Source: an uncultured bacterium
GTDB taxonomy: Bacteria; Bacillota; Clostridia; Lachnospirales; Lachnospiraceae
Direction: 5' to 3'
Length of the DNA stretch: 62,738 nucleotides
Assembly: GCA_947383005.1 (NCBI GenBank)
Contig: CANDBT010000028.1
Location: forward strand, 1 to 62,738
Below are positions 16,802 to 26,483 of the stretch, piece after piece (the first letter of the stretch is position 1; the number at the start of each line of letters is the position of its first letter). A program made the position numbers and the translations under genes. The notes under the pieces are model-generated. The model made no database searches. It saw only the letters and a list, made by a program, of their open reading frames with translations, and had not been told where the DNA came from.

Positions 16802-18661
16802 ATGTATGAAATGATAAAACCACAAGAGAACAAACGAAAACAACGGCTTCTTCACCTTGCTTTATCGATGCTGCTTCTTGTTTTATTTTCATTAAATGGC
16901 TGCTCTCCAAAGTCCAAACCGCTTTCTCCGACTACGGCTGCTCCCTATCAGGAAGAAAATACGGATAATTATGAACAATTTGCCGAAAACCAATTAGAAA
17001 CGCAAAAAGAATTTGACCGGCAAATGGAAGAACTTTTTAGGGATGAAATCAGTAATGATCAGATTAATATGCACTTTATGCTGAAGGACCCATCCGTTTT
17101 TGGCATCACCAAAGCCAAAAATCTTTATAGCCCTGTCACTCTGGAGGCTCTACAGGATTCCCAAAAACAGCGGCAGGAACTGAAAGAACTTTTGGATTCC
17201 TTTGATCCTGCCTTACTTACGGAAGATCAAAAATTGACCCAAAGAATTCTTTACAGTTTTCTGCGTATTGAAGAAATGGGCGACGGTAAGGAATTATATA
17301 CACAGCCGCTTGCCGTCACCATCGGTATTCAGGCTCAACTCCCTATCCTTCTTTCCGAATATGTCTTTTATCAAAAAAAGGATATTGAAGATTATTTTGA
17401 TTTGCTGGCTGGTATTGATGAGTATTACAGTCAGATTATGGATTTTCAAAGACAAAAAGCAGAAGCTGGGCTGATGATGAGTGATTCGGTTCTTGATCAG
17501 GTAATTGAATCTTGCGAGGGCTATCTTCTGACTCCTGGCGACAATTTTATGATTGACACATTTAACAGCCGTTTGGACACTGTGGATGGACTTACAGAAG
17601 AAGAAAAGATATCTTACCGTCAAAGAAATGAAGAACTGCTGGCCAGTGATTTTGTCCCGGCTTATCAATTGCTAATTGATGGTCTTAATGAATTACGTGG
17701 TACAGGAACCAATGAAAAAGGGCTTTGTGAATATCCTGACGGCCAGGAATACTATCAGTATCTGGTCTATGCCGCTACAGGCACTTCCTATTCTTCTGTG
17801 GAAGATATGCTTAAAGATATGGAACAGACTATGATTAATCAGCTTCTTGAAACTTCAAATCTGCTTCGTACAAACCCGGAATTGATTAATCAATTGGATT
17901 CCTATAACTACCGCCAAACCGAACCCGAAGCTATTATGGAAGAGCTGAAAATATTAAGTCTGGACGAGTTTCCTGCTCTTGCTGAGTGCAATTATACCAT
18001 TAAGTCCGTGCCTAAATCTTTAGAACTCTCCCTAAGCCCGGCTTTTTATCTGGTGTCACCTATGGACGATTATCAGGACAACGTGATTTTCATTAATGAA
18101 AATCCCCGCTTTTCCTCTGATAAGCTATACAATACCATAGCTCATGAAGGTTATCCAGGACACCTTTATCAAAATGTATACATTCACACCCACTGTGATT
18201 CCAATATCCGCAAATTATTGTCTTTTAGAGGATACAGTGAAGGCTGGGCCTCTTATGTTGAACATTTGTCCTATACTTTTGATAACGGATTAAGCCCTGA
18301 GATGGGCCAACTGCTGGCAGCCAATTCCATGGCCACCTTAGGCATTCATGCTTGTCTTGATGTATACATCAACTATATGGGGTGGGACAGGGAACAGGTA
18401 AAAACTTACCTTAAATATTATTATGAACAACCTGACGAAGTAGTGGATGCGCTCTATGCTGCCATGATTGAAAACCCGGCCAATTACCTATCCTATTATG
18501 TAGGTTGTATGGAATTTATGAATATGCGGGAAACGGCAAAGAAAGAGTTAGGAGAACGTTTTGACCCTGTAGCTTTTCATGCTTTTTTACTGGATTTCGG
18601 AGATGCTCCTTTTGATGTGATTCAAGCATATTTTACTACCTGGCTGTCTGAACAAAAATAA
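16802..18661 (+). CDS. DUF885 family lipoprotein, putative metallopeptidase
   Basis: The 619-residue protein begins with a basic region, a hydrophobic segment and a lipobox (SLNGC), so it is probably a membrane-anchored lipoprotein. The C-terminal half carries HEGYPGHLYQ and, later, EGWASYVEHL. This is the HExxxH-plus-glutamate arrangement of the DUF885 family, which is related to M32-like carboxypeptidases. Start: TAGGAGG seven bases before this ATG; an earlier in-frame ATG overlaps that site. Two terminator hairpins follow. Confidence 0.85.
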   Translation: MYEMIKPQENKRKQRLLHLALSMLLLVLFSLNGCSPKSKPLSPTTAAPYQEENTDNYEQFAENQLETQKEFDRQMEELFRDEISNDQINMHFMLKDPSVFGITKAKNLYSPVTLEALQDSQKQRQELKELLDSFDPALLTEDQKLTQRILYSFLRIEEMGDGKELYTQPLAVTIGIQAQLPILLSEYVFYQKKDIEDYFDLLAGIDEYYSQIMDFQRQKAEAGLMMSDSVLDQVIESCEGYLLTPGDNFMIDTFNSRLDTVDGLTEEEKISYRQRNEELLASDFVPAYQLLIDGLNELRGTGTNEKGLCEYPDGQEYYQYLVYAATGTSYSSVEDMLKDMEQTMINQLLETSNLLRTNPELINQLDSYNYRQTEPEAIMEELKILSLDEFPALAECNYTIKSVPKSLELSLSPAFYLVSPMDDYQDNVIFINENPRFSSDKLYNTIAHEGYPGHLYQNVYIHTHCDSNIRKLLSFRGYSEGWASYVEHLSYTFDNGLSPEMGQLLAANSMATLGIHACLDVYINYMGWDREQVKTYLKYYYEQPDEVVDALYAAMIENPANYLSYYVGCMEFMNMRETAKKELGERFDPVAFHAFLLDFGDAPFDVIQAYFTTWLSEQK

Positions 18662-18664
18662 ATA

Positions 18665-18708
18665 GCAACAGTTCAGACGGGCAAAAAGATACCTGTCTGA
18701 ACTGCTAC
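18665..18708. repeat. Minimal MITE-like copy R5, acting as a terminator hairpin
   Basis: The 44-bp sequence consists almost only of the two ends of the GTAAC-family element: GTTCAGACGGG pairs with CCTGTCTGAAC around a loop containing AAAAAGATA. That loop sequence is also next to the right end of copy R2 (43337-43493). It starts four bases after the stop of the DUF885 gene. Confidence 0.65.
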
Positions 18709-18712
18709 CATG

Positions 18713-18758
18713 AAAAAAGAATCGGACAGGGAAAATTTTCCCTATTCGATTCTTTTTT
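18713..18758. terminator. Bidirectional terminator
   Basis: AAAAAAGAATCG pairs with CGATTCTTTTTT, with an inner AGGG/CCCT stem. An A-run on one side and a T-run on the other let it serve the convergent lipoprotein genes on both sides. Confidence 0.85.
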
Positions 18759-18788
18759 CCTAACCGTCCAGATGACGGAGGTTATTAC

Positions 18789-19331
18789 TTATTTTCCGGC
18801 ATCTACCATAGACATATTCTCTGCTACTGTCTCACCATTCACCTGAATGGTCAAGTATGATACTTTCATATTCTCCAAATATGTGTTGGCCACAGCTTGC
18901 AGCAGTAAAGTATTAGCAGTATCCGGAAATTTGCTTAAATTCAATATGCCATTTTCGCTCATCTCCATGTCTGCCCCATTTGCTACTCCCGGACCCACTT
19001 CCTGGCTGGTTGACGTTCCCTTTGCTTCATAGCTGACAACTTCTGTTCCTTCTTCCAACACACCGTATTGAATCAATAGATTTGCCAACGCCTGAGGAGT
19101 CAGCTCCTCAACTGCATCCATAGTCCCTTCCAGCATTGAACCATCTTCGCTGACACTGTAAATAGAAACCACATCCAGAACTGGTGCATTGGGATCTGGA
19201 TTTTTGTTGTTGTCTATCCCGCTGTCTGATTCCAACACCTGGCCAGTTTTCCTCTTTTCTGACGTCGGTGTACACGCCACTAGGGATAGTAATAAAATAG
19301 CCCCAATCATGCACATGATTTTTCTTTTCAT
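18789..19331 (-). CDS. GerMN-like lipoprotein
   Basis: The 180-residue protein has a short basic N-terminus, a hydrophobic segment and lipobox LVAC, so it is probably a lipoprotein. The region from about residue 70 (LTPQALANLLIQYGVLEEG, then LNLSKF, then a closing beta strand with VNGETVAE) resembles the GerMN domain found in spore-germination protein GerM and in LpqB-type lipoproteins. It is 18 bp after the FabT-like gene on the same strand. The assignment is by pattern only. Confidence 0.55.
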   Translation of the reverse strand: MKRKIMCMIGAILLLSLVACTPTSEKRKTGQVLESDSGIDNNKNPDPNAPVLDVVSIYSVSEDGSMLEGTMDAVEELTPQALANLLIQYGVLEEGTEVVSYEAKGTSTSQEVGPGVANGADMEMSENGILNLSKFPDTANTLLLQAVANTYLENMKVSYLTIQVNGETVAENMSMVDAGK

Positions 19332-19348
19332 AATGAAAAATTCCTCCT

Positions 19349-19792
19349 TTAATTCTCCTGAAATCCGCGAAACCACCGGTCCAGCTTCGCCAGTGATTTC
19401 ACCAGCGCTTCTGTCTCTTCTTTCGTCAAGTCTTTCAAGATCTCATCAATCATATGACGATGGAATTCCTCATGGTGACGATATGCACGCTTTCCTTTTT
19501 CAGAAAGAGAAATATAGACCACTCGCCGATCTTCCTTCCCTCTTTCCCGGTTTACATACCCTTTTTTCACAAGATTGTTCATGGCAATAGTCAATGTCCC
19601 TACAGTCACGGAAAGCATTTTCGCAATGGTGGACATATTTTTAGGCTCCTGAAGCCCGACTGCCTCAATCACGTGCATGTCATTATTGGTAATGTCCTGG
19701 TATTCTGAATTAATGATCGCCTGTTCTTCCAGGTTCATTACATCCCGGAACAGATTGACCAATACACTGTTCAGCGTCTCATAAGTATCCAC
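19349..19792 (-). CDS. fabT: MarR-family regulator, FabT-like repressor of fatty-acid synthesis
   Basis: The 147-residue winged-helix protein has the MarR order: an N-terminal dimer helix, a recognition helix (TVGTLTIAMNNLVKKGY) and a wing with EDRRVVYISLSEKG. It closely resembles streptococcal FabT as I remember it, in NDMHVIEAVG (FabT: EMHTIDVIG), VTVGTLTIAMNNL (VTLGTVTTSLNNL) and DRRVV. FabT with acyl-ACP represses fab genes at a TTTGA-TCAAA palindrome; such a site is at the fabH promoter (31913-31925). Start is GTG with GGGAG upstream. Unusually, it is about 12 kb from fabH rather than next to it. Confidence 0.75.
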   Translation of the reverse strand: MDTYETLNSVLVNLFRDVMNLEEQAIINSEYQDITNNDMHVIEAVGLQEPKNMSTIAKMLSVTVGTLTIAMNNLVKKGYVNRERGKEDRRVVYISLSEKGKRAYRHHEEFHRHMIDEILKDLTKEETEALVKSLAKLDRWFRGFQEN

Positions 19793-19833
19793 GGATCTCC
19801 CTCACTTTTCAGGAAGACAAAAGCTTCCCACTG

Positions 19834-19862
19834 ATTATACATGATTTTTTCCGCCCAAGCAA
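19834..19862 (-). promoter_or_regulatory. Promoter of the FabT-like gene
   Basis: On the minus strand TTGCTT (19857-19862), 17 bases, then a perfect TATAAT (19834-19839). No FabT-type palindrome was seen overlapping it. Confidence 0.65.
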
Positions 19863-19972
19863 CCTTCTATTCCTTAGAAAATTCTTACAAGGTTGTGTTT
19901 ATTCTGTGAAATTATTAAATTTTAGTAACTATACAGCCATAGCCCTTTGCTTTTATACTATTTTCGCATTTT

Positions 19973-20485
19973 CTATCCGGCTAATAAAATACTGGCTCCT
20001 ATTCCTACAGCTGTAGCCAGCAATGCACCCGGTAATACATAGCGGGTCTTCGTTATATGAATTGATCCGAAATAAATACTGATACAATAAAATACGGTTT
20101 CCGTAGAACTCATAATCACAGAAGCTGCTATTCCTAAAAATGAATCCGGGCCATAACGGCCAAATATATCAAGCGCTAATCCGGTAGCTGCAGAATTAGA
20201 GACCAGCCGCACCAGTACTAATGGAATTAAAGGAGAAGGAAGATGAATCCAGGAAGCAGGCGTTTCCAGCCAAATGCTTAAAGTATCTAAAAAACCGGAA
20301 GCCCTCAATGTGCCTACTGCTGCCAGCAAACCAATTAATGTTGGCAAAATTCCCGCTACAGTCTTCATTCCCTCCCTCGCACCCGCCAGAAAATCATCAA
20401 ATACCGGACGATCCGACAGAATACCAAAACCTACAATATAACTGATAATAAACGGTGTCAGCATACGGGATATCCATTCCATCAT
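19973..20485 (-). CDS. spmB: Spore maturation protein B
   Basis: The 170-residue, multi-span membrane protein has the Gate domain pattern (GAREGMKTVAGILPTLIGLLA, here given by parts: GAREGMKTV and ILPTLIGLLAAVG) and SSTETVFYCISIYFGS typical of SpmB. With SpmA it is needed for spore-core dehydration in Bacillus and Clostridium. Its ATG overlaps the spmA stop (ATGA), so the pair is translationally coupled. Confidence 0.92.
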   Translation of the reverse strand: MMEWISRMLTPFIISYIVGFGILSDRPVFDDFLAGAREGMKTVAGILPTLIGLLAAVGTLRASGFLDTLSIWLETPASWIHLPSPLIPLVLVRLVSNSAATGLALDIFGRYGPDSFLGIAASVIMSSTETVFYCISIYFGSIHITKTRYVLPGALLATAVGIGASILLAG

Positions 20486-21093
20486 TTTTTCGGCACCGCC
20501 TTTCCTCTCCTGCTTTTCATATCCATTATTTTGCAGAATATTACTGCTGCCAATGTTGAACAGAAAGTGGCAATCAATGCCGGTCCGACTATTGCCATAG
20601 GATTGGAGGAACCAAATTGACTGCGATAAGCAATCATATTAATGGGAACCAATTGCAGAGAAGATATATTTATAATCAGAAACGTACACATTGTGTTCGT
20701 GGCCGTTTGGCGATCCTTTTCCTCATCCCTGTTTTGCTGAAGTGCTTTCAGGGCTGCCAAGCCAGCCGGTGTAGCTGCCATGCCCAGTCCTAATATATTA
20801 GCAATCATATTTACTGCCATAGGCTGTCGTGCCGGATGGTCCTTTGGCAGTCCCGGGTAAAGAAAATCCATCATCGGCCCCGCTTTTTTCGTCAGCCAGT
20901 CCACGAGGCCGGCTCTGTTTCCCACTTCCAGAATACCACACCAAAAGGACATGATTCCCAACATCACCAATCCCAGCTCCACCGATTCCTTAGAAGAATC
21001 AATCAGTCCTTTTGTTACTGCATCGAGATTGCCATTAGCAGCACCCCAGAATATTCCCGTCAAAATCATCAATCCCCATAGATAATTCAGCAT
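20482..21093 (-). CDS. spmA: Spore maturation protein A
   Basis: The 203-residue membrane protein has the SpmA signatures WGAANGNLDAVTKGLIDSS, LGIMSFWCGILEV and NMIANILGLGMAATPAG. It is the partner of SpmB. It starts only 62 bp after the last gene of the fatty-acid operon with no clear terminator between, so read-through from that operon is possible. Confidence 0.93.
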   Translation of the reverse strand: MLNYLWGLMILTGIFWGAANGNLDAVTKGLIDSSKESVELGLVMLGIMSFWCGILEVGNRAGLVDWLTKKAGPMMDFLYPGLPKDHPARQPMAVNMIANILGLGMAATPAGLAALKALQQNRDEEKDRQTATNTMCTFLIINISSLQLVPINMIAYRSQFGSSNPMAIVGPALIATFCSTLAAVIFCKIMDMKSRRGKAVPKK

Positions 21094-21154
21094 TTTCCTG
21101 CTCTTTTCATTCTTTTCTTTAATCTATGGACATGACAACCCGATTATGAATATT

Positions 21155-22282
21155 TTATTTTTGCCCATAAAACAAATCATCAATTACCTGATTTACGGTT
21201 TCTATTTTACAGGCACGATAAGCGTTACTCCCACAAAACAACAATGCATTTTCCAAATCTCCTTCTGCCGCATTTGATAATGCTTTTGTAATACAGTAAG
21301 GAATATTTTTGGGATCACAATGCTCCAAACACTGATAGCAATGCTCTATTTTTGCTTTTTTCAACTCTTTGTTTTCTAAAAAAGAATTAAAAATAGCCCG
21401 GCCCGGCATGCCCACAGGGCTGTCGGTAATTACAATATTCTCTTTTTTGGCATCGATATAAGCTTGTTTATAGCACATCGGCGCATCACATTCTTCCGTC
21501 GTCACAAAACGGGTAGCTACCTGAACTCCGTCGGCTCCCAAATCTTCCATGGCATGTTTTACATCCTGATGGGTATATATACCTCCCGCAATAACAACCG
21601 GTATATGCCGGCCATATTTTTCTTCATACTGTTTTACCACTTTAATAATGCCACGAATTTCCTCATCATAAGATTCCTGGTCGTAGGCATCAAAAGTATC
21701 TGCCCCATACCGGCTTAACTGTTCCCTGGAAAACCCGAGATGTCCGCCGGCCAGTGGTCCTTCAATTACCACTAAATCAGGAATTTGCTTATATTTCCTA
21801 TCCCACAATTTACAGATAACCATAGCTGATTTTGCTGTTGAAACAATAGGCGCAATTTTTGTACTTACGGCTTTTCCCGCCTCTGTTGCTATCTGTTTCG
21901 CCTCTGCCAGATACTCGGGAAGATCAACGGGAAGTCCTGCTCCGGAAATGATAATATCCGCTCCAGCTTTAATTGCTTCCTTTACATATTGGGCGTAATT
22001 TCTGGTTGCTACCATAATATTAAATCCTATAATTCCTTTTGGCGCAATGGCTCTGGCTTTACTTAATTCCGTCCTGATTGCACGCATATTAGCTTCCATA
22101 GGATTTTTCAAAAAATCCGGATCTCTGAATCCAATTTGTGCCGTGGATATAATACCGATTCCACCAGCCTTTGCCACAGCCCCGGCCAATGAAGAGAGGC
22201 TTATTCCCACACCCATGCCCCCCTGAATAATCGGATATTTTGCCACCAGATTCCCGATTGCCAGCGGTTTGATATTTGCCAT
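21155..22282 (-). CDS. Nitronate monooxygenase / FabK-like FMN flavoprotein
   Basis: The 375-residue TIM-barrel flavoprotein has PIIQGGMGVGIS at the N-terminus, GFNIMVA, the glycine-rich EGPLAGGHLGF (FMN phosphate region) and VIAGGIY-GADGVQVATRF. It belongs to the 2-nitropropane dioxygenase/FabK superfamily but has a C-terminal extension with several cysteines (HCYQCLEHCDP, then YC and FCGS) not present in the FabK of this operon. It may be a nitronate monooxygenase or a second enoyl reductase. GGGAG precedes the chosen ATG; the upstream frame lacks a site. It ends the fab operon. Confidence 0.75.
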   Translation of the reverse strand: MANIKPLAIGNLVAKYPIIQGGMGVGISLSSLAGAVAKAGGIGIISTAQIGFRDPDFLKNPMEANMRAIRTELSKARAIAPKGIIGFNIMVATRNYAQYVKEAIKAGADIIISGAGLPVDLPEYLAEAKQIATEAGKAVSTKIAPIVSTAKSAMVICKLWDRKYKQIPDLVVIEGPLAGGHLGFSREQLSRYGADTFDAYDQESYDEEIRGIIKVVKQYEEKYGRHIPVVIAGGIYTHQDVKHAMEDLGADGVQVATRFVTTEECDAPMCYKQAYIDAKKENIVITDSPVGMPGRAIFNSFLENKELKKAKIEHCYQCLEHCDPKNIPYCITKALSNAAEGDLENALLFCGSNAYRACKIETVNQVIDDLFYGQK

Positions 22283-22347
22283 TTTTGTTTTCTCCCGCTC
22301 CGTCAAAGATTTCCTAATCATCTACATTTTGAATGATTATCCTGTCA

Positions 22348-24069
22348 CTACATATTCCTAAAACGCATATACCGCTGATTTCTAATCTCTTCTCCGTCCA
22401 TCTTTCCAAACCGGGCCAAAAAACCGCTAATCTGCCATTTAAGCTGCTTTGCCAGCATGGGCAATGTTTTTTCGGAGGCCGGTTCTTTCTCACAAATAAT
22501 CTGTTCAATTAAACCTCGCTCATAAAGATCTGCCGCGGTAATCCTCATCACTCGGGCAGCATCCGGTGCTTTTTTGCTGTCTTTCCACAAAATTGATGCA
22601 AAACCTTCTGGAGAAAGAATGGAATAAATAGAATTTTCCAGCATCCATACTTCATTAGCCACAGCCATAGCCAATGCGCCGCCGCTTTCTCCTTCTCCAA
22701 TAACAATAGAAAGCACAGGTACAGTTAAAGAAGCCATTTCAAACAAGTTTCTGGCAATTGCCTCCCCTTGTCCTCTTTCTTCAGCTTCCAATCCACAAAA
22801 AGCGCCAGGAGTATCCACAAAACAGATAATCGGACGGCCAAAAGTTTCTGCCTGCTTCATCAAACGCAAAGCTTTACGATAACCGTCAGGAGAAGGCATA
22901 CCAAAATTGCACCGAATATTATCTTTGGTATTCTTGCCCCTTTCTTGCCCGATTACCGTAACCGGAATACCGCAAAAAGTAGCAATGCCACCGACAATGG
23001 CATGATCATCACCAAAACATCTGTCTCCATGAAATTCCATAAAATCATCAAAAATAGCATGAATATAGTCCATTGACACCGGACGCCCGGCAGCACGGGA
23101 AAGCTGTACCGTATCCCAAGCTGTTTTGCTTTCCATTTTTTTAAATTTCCGGGAATAATTCACAGTCTTCCGTGAATTATCTGCAGCTTCACGTAATTTT
23201 CTCCATTCTTCCTTTTTCCGGTGCATTTTCAAAATCTGGGATAAAACTTCCTTTTGTTCGCTGCGTTTGACTATTTTATCCACAAACCCATGATCCAACA
23301 AAAATTCTGCTCGTTGAAAACCTTCCGGCAATTTCTGTCTGATTGTCTGTTCGATAACTCTTGGACCGGCAAAACCGATCAATGCGTTAGGTTCCGCCAA
23401 AATAATATCTCCCAGCATAGCGAAACTGGCTGTTACCCCTCCGGTAGTCGGATCAGTCAAAACGCTGATAAACAATTGCCCTGCCTCATGATGTTTTTTT
23501 AAAGCAGCGGAAGTTTTTGCCATCTGCATCAAGGATACAATGCCTTCCTGCATTCTGGCGCCGCCGGAACAGGCAAATATAATTACAGGAAGTTCTTCTT
23601 TCGTTGCCCGTTCTACCATTCTGGCGATCTTTTCTCCTACATTATAGCCCATGCTGCTCATCAGAAAACGGGCGTCGCAAACCCCCAATGCCGCTTCCTG
23701 ACCGCCGATTTTTCCTTTTCCGGTAACAATCGCCTCATTAAGTCTGGTCTTGTCCTTGGCTGCCTGTACCTTTTTTTCATATCCAGGGAAATTAAGAGGA
23801 TTAGAAAATTCCATCTCCTGATTCCATTCGACAAAAGTACCTTCATCAACCAACATCTCAATCCGGCGGTAAGCATGAACACGAAAATATCCTCCGCACT
23901 TAGGACATACATAAAAATTATTATTTACATCCTCTACATATATCGGCTGACCGCATTTATTACACTTACGCCAAAGACCTTGGGGAATATTTGGCTCTTC
24001 TCCTTTTTTGGGAGACTTATACTTAGTATCGATAATCGTGTAAGTCTTTTTAAACATATTTTTCAGCAT
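22348..24069 (-). CDS. accDA: Fused acetyl-CoA carboxylase carboxyltransferase, beta and alpha subunits
   Basis: One 573-residue chain joins AccD and AccA. Residues 1-280 carry the AccD zinc ribbon (CNKCG then CPKCG) and crotonase-fold motifs (GGARMQEG, LIGFAGPRV). From about residue 300 the AccA half begins (TAWDTVQLSR, AAGRPVSMDYI, FVDTPGAFCG, IGEGESGGALA). It transfers the carboxyl from biotin-AccB to acetyl-CoA. Such fusions are known in some Clostridia. The start is uncertain by three codons; the ATG nine bases after AGAAGG was used. It is 18 bp after accC. Confidence 0.93.
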   Translation of the reverse strand: MLKNMFKKTYTIIDTKYKSPKKGEEPNIPQGLWRKCNKCGQPIYVEDVNNNFYVCPKCGGYFRVHAYRRIEMLVDEGTFVEWNQEMEFSNPLNFPGYEKKVQAAKDKTRLNEAIVTGKGKIGGQEAALGVCDARFLMSSMGYNVGEKIARMVERATKEELPVIIFACSGGARMQEGIVSLMQMAKTSAALKKHHEAGQLFISVLTDPTTGGVTASFAMLGDIILAEPNALIGFAGPRVIEQTIRQKLPEGFQRAEFLLDHGFVDKIVKRSEQKEVLSQILKMHRKKEEWRKLREAADNSRKTVNYSRKFKKMESKTAWDTVQLSRAAGRPVSMDYIHAIFDDFMEFHGDRCFGDDHAIVGGIATFCGIPVTVIGQERGKNTKDNIRCNFGMPSPDGYRKALRLMKQAETFGRPIICFVDTPGAFCGLEAEERGQGEAIARNLFEMASLTVPVLSIVIGEGESGGALAMAVANEVWMLENSIYSILSPEGFASILWKDSKKAPDAARVMRITAADLYERGLIEQIICEKEPASEKTLPMLAKQLKWQISGFLARFGKMDGEEIRNQRYMRFRNM

Positions 24070-24086
24070 AATAAACAAACATCCTT

Positions 24087-25439
24087 CTATTTACAATATT
24101 TAGGAAAATAAGTCTGAATAAAATGTGTGTCTGTATCGCCAGCCTCATATGCCGGATGGCAAAGAATTTCAAACTGGAAATCTAAATTCGTTTCGATTCC
24201 CTCGATAATTAATTCTCCCAAAGCGCTGCGCATTTTGGCAATGGCTTCTTCCCGGTCTTTTCCATGGACAATCAGTTTCATCAGCATGGAATCGTAATTG
24301 GCAGGAATACGATAATCATTATAAATATGAGTATCTACCCGTACGCCATTCCCTCCCGGTGTATGAACATTGGTGATAACGCCAGGACAAGGCATAAAAT
24401 TTTTTGCTGGATTTTCTGCATTTATCCGGCATTCTATGGCATGCCCCTGCAAATGGATATCCTCTTGCGATAAACCCAAAGATTCCCCGGCAGCTATACA
24501 AATCTGCATTTTAATTAAATCCAGGCCGCTGACCATCTCCGTTACCGGATGTTCCACCTGTATCCGGGTATTCATCTCCATAAAATAAAAATTTTTATCT
24601 TTATCTAGTAAAAATTCAATCGTTCCCGCATTTTCATATCCTACAGCCTTAGCGGCGCGGATAGCTGTTTCCCCCATCTTCTTTCTCAGCTCTTCGGAAA
24701 TTGCTATCGAAGGGGATTCTTCCACCACTTTTTGATGACGCCGCTGAATAGAACAATCACGCTCACCTAAATGTATAACGTTTCCGTGTTTATCTGCCAT
24801 AATCTGAAATTCAATGTGACGGGGTTTTTCAATATAACGTTCAAGATACATCGTATCATCGGAAAAACCTTTAACCGACTCCATTTGCGCATCCCGGAAA
24901 TTCATCTCAAAATCTTCCGCTCCCCAGGAAATTCTCATTCCTTTTCCACCGCCGCCGGAGGAAGCTTTAATCATTACCGGAAAACCAATTGATTTGGCTA
25001 AATCCAAAGCTTCTTCAACCGTATGAACCGACTCTTTCCCTCCTGGTACCACCGGAACGTTCGCCTCAATCATTGTTTTACGGGCTTCTGATTTATTCCC
25101 CATACGACTGATTAAAGAAGAAGAAGGACCAATAAAAGCAATATTGCATTTTTCACACAATTCTGCAAATCTGGCATTTTCTGAAAGAAAACCAAATCCT
25201 GGATGAATAGCTTCCGCTTTCATCGCTACCGTAGCCGACAAAATTTGTTCCATATTCAAATAACTTTTTCCTGACGGCGCAGGACCAATACAGATCGCCT
25301 CATCCGCCAGTAATGTATGCAGGCTGTCCTTATCTGCTTCCGAATAGACAGCTACTGTTTTTATCCCCATTTCCCTGCACGCACGAATAATCCTTACTGC
25401 AATTTCGCCGCGATTGGCGATAAGTATTTTGTCAAACAT
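24087..25439 (-). CDS. accC: Acetyl-CoA carboxylase biotin carboxylase subunit
   Basis: The 450-residue protein has IANRGEIAVRIIRACRE, the ATP-grasp glycine loop ASSGGGGKGMRI, RDCSIQRRHQKVVEE and EMNTRIQVEHPVTE. These are the full biotin carboxylase motifs. It carboxylates biotin on AccB with ATP and bicarbonate. The length is normal for AccC. Confidence 0.97.
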   Translation of the reverse strand: MFDKILIANRGEIAVRIIRACREMGIKTVAVYSEADKDSLHTLLADEAICIGPAPSGKSYLNMEQILSATVAMKAEAIHPGFGFLSENARFAELCEKCNIAFIGPSSSLISRMGNKSEARKTMIEANVPVVPGGKESVHTVEEALDLAKSIGFPVMIKASSGGGGKGMRISWGAEDFEMNFRDAQMESVKGFSDDTMYLERYIEKPRHIEFQIMADKHGNVIHLGERDCSIQRRHQKVVEESPSIAISEELRKKMGETAIRAAKAVGYENAGTIEFLLDKDKNFYFMEMNTRIQVEHPVTEMVSGLDLIKMQICIAAGESLGLSQEDIHLQGHAIECRINAENPAKNFMPCPGVITNVHTPGGNGVRVDTHIYNDYRIPANYDSMLMKLIVHGKDREEAIAKMRSALGELIIEGIETNLDFQFEILCHPAYEAGDTDTHFIQTYFPKYCK

Positions 25440-25472
25440 AGATGCACCCCTTGCCCGAAGGCATTTTCTTTT

Positions 25473-25901
25473 TTAACCAATCATAAATGTTAATTCTGCA
25501 GATACTACTATCTTACCATCCTCATTAGTCGCTACAGCTTTGCCCACTCCCATAGGGCCTTTCTGCCGGATAATCTCACATTCCAGTTTCAAACGATTTC
25601 CGGGAACAGCCTTCTGTTTAAATTTCGCATTATTAATAGCAGCAAAATATGCTGTTTTTCCTCTGTTTTCTTCGACACTTAATATCGCCACAGCACCTAC
25701 CTGAGCTAATGCTTCCACCATCAATACACCGGGCATTACCGGCTCCTGGGGAAAATGGCCCGCAAACTGAGGTTCGTTATAAGTAAGAGCTTTATATCCT
25801 ACAGCACGTACCCCTGGCTCCAGTTCTTCAATACAGTCAATCAGCAAAAATGGATGCCTATGAGGGATAATTTCCTGAATTTCCTTAATTCCTAATTTCA
25901 T
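25473..25901 (-). CDS. fabZ: 3-hydroxyacyl-[acyl-carrier-protein] dehydratase
   Basis: The 142-residue hot-dog fold protein has IPHRHPFLLID, the catalytic GHFPQEPVMPGVLMVEAL (histidine and glutamate) and FAAINNAKFKQ. It dehydrates 3-hydroxyacyl-ACP. The start is the second of two close ATGs, with GGAGAG seven bases before it; the open frame extends further up but overlaps accB. No FabA-type isomerase is present in the operon. Confidence 0.95.
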   Translation of the reverse strand: MKLGIKEIQEIIPHRHPFLLIDCIEELEPGVRAVGYKALTYNEPQFAGHFPQEPVMPGVLMVEALAQVGAVAILSVEENRGKTAYFAAINNAKFKQKAVPGNRLKLECEIIRQKGPMGVGKAVATNEDGKIVVSAELTFMIG

Positions 25902-25953
25902 TTTACTCTCCATTCTTTCATCAATAGCACATAGACTCAGAGCTGCATTAAAA

Positions 25954-26454
25954 CTATCGGATACGGAACAAAGGCTGTCCAAACTCTACTACTTCCTCAT
26001 TTCCTACAAGCACGGCTTCTATTACGCCATCAAATTCACTTTCTATCTCATTCATCAGCTTCATGGCTTCGATAATTCCTAAAACCTGTCCTTTTTTCAC
26101 ACTATCCCCTACATGGACAAACGGCTCTGCATCAGGAGATGAAGCACAATAAAAAGTTCCCACCAAAGGAGATACCACAACCTTATCAGCGCCAATATCT
26201 ATTTTGGCGGGTTCCTCTTTTTTCTCCGGTGAAATTTCATCTTCATCAACGATAGCCGCTCCGGCCAAACTCGCTGAACCGACATCAATACCACTAAGAG
26301 CATTGGTCCCGTTTCCTGCAATACCGGAAATCACCACATTTTTTTTCTTTTTCTTTTCCAGCACCAATCTCTGGCCATTTTCCTCATATTCAAAACTGGT
26401 TAATCCGTTTTCTGAAACTGTCTGTATCAACTTTACAATATCATCTATTGTCAT
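25954..26454 (-). CDS. accB: Biotin carboxyl carrier protein
   Basis: The 166-residue protein has an N-terminal helical segment, an acidic and alanine/glycine-rich linker (about 60-90) and a C-terminal biotinyl domain. The target lysine lies in EAMKLMNE, preceded by PLVGTFYCASSPDAEPFV. AGGAGG lies eight bases before the ATG. It carries biotin between AccC and AccDA. Confidence 0.95.
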   Translation of the reverse strand: MTIDDIVKLIQTVSENGLTSFEYEENGQRLVLEKKKKKNVVISGIAGNGTNALSGIDVGSASLAGAAIVDEDEISPEKKEEPAKIDIGADKVVVSPLVGTFYCASSPDAEPFVHVGDSVKKGQVLGIIEAMKLMNEIESEFDGVIEAVLVGNEEVVEFGQPLFRIR

Positions 26455-26483
26455 TCCTGTTCCCTCCTTAAACTTTAAACCAG

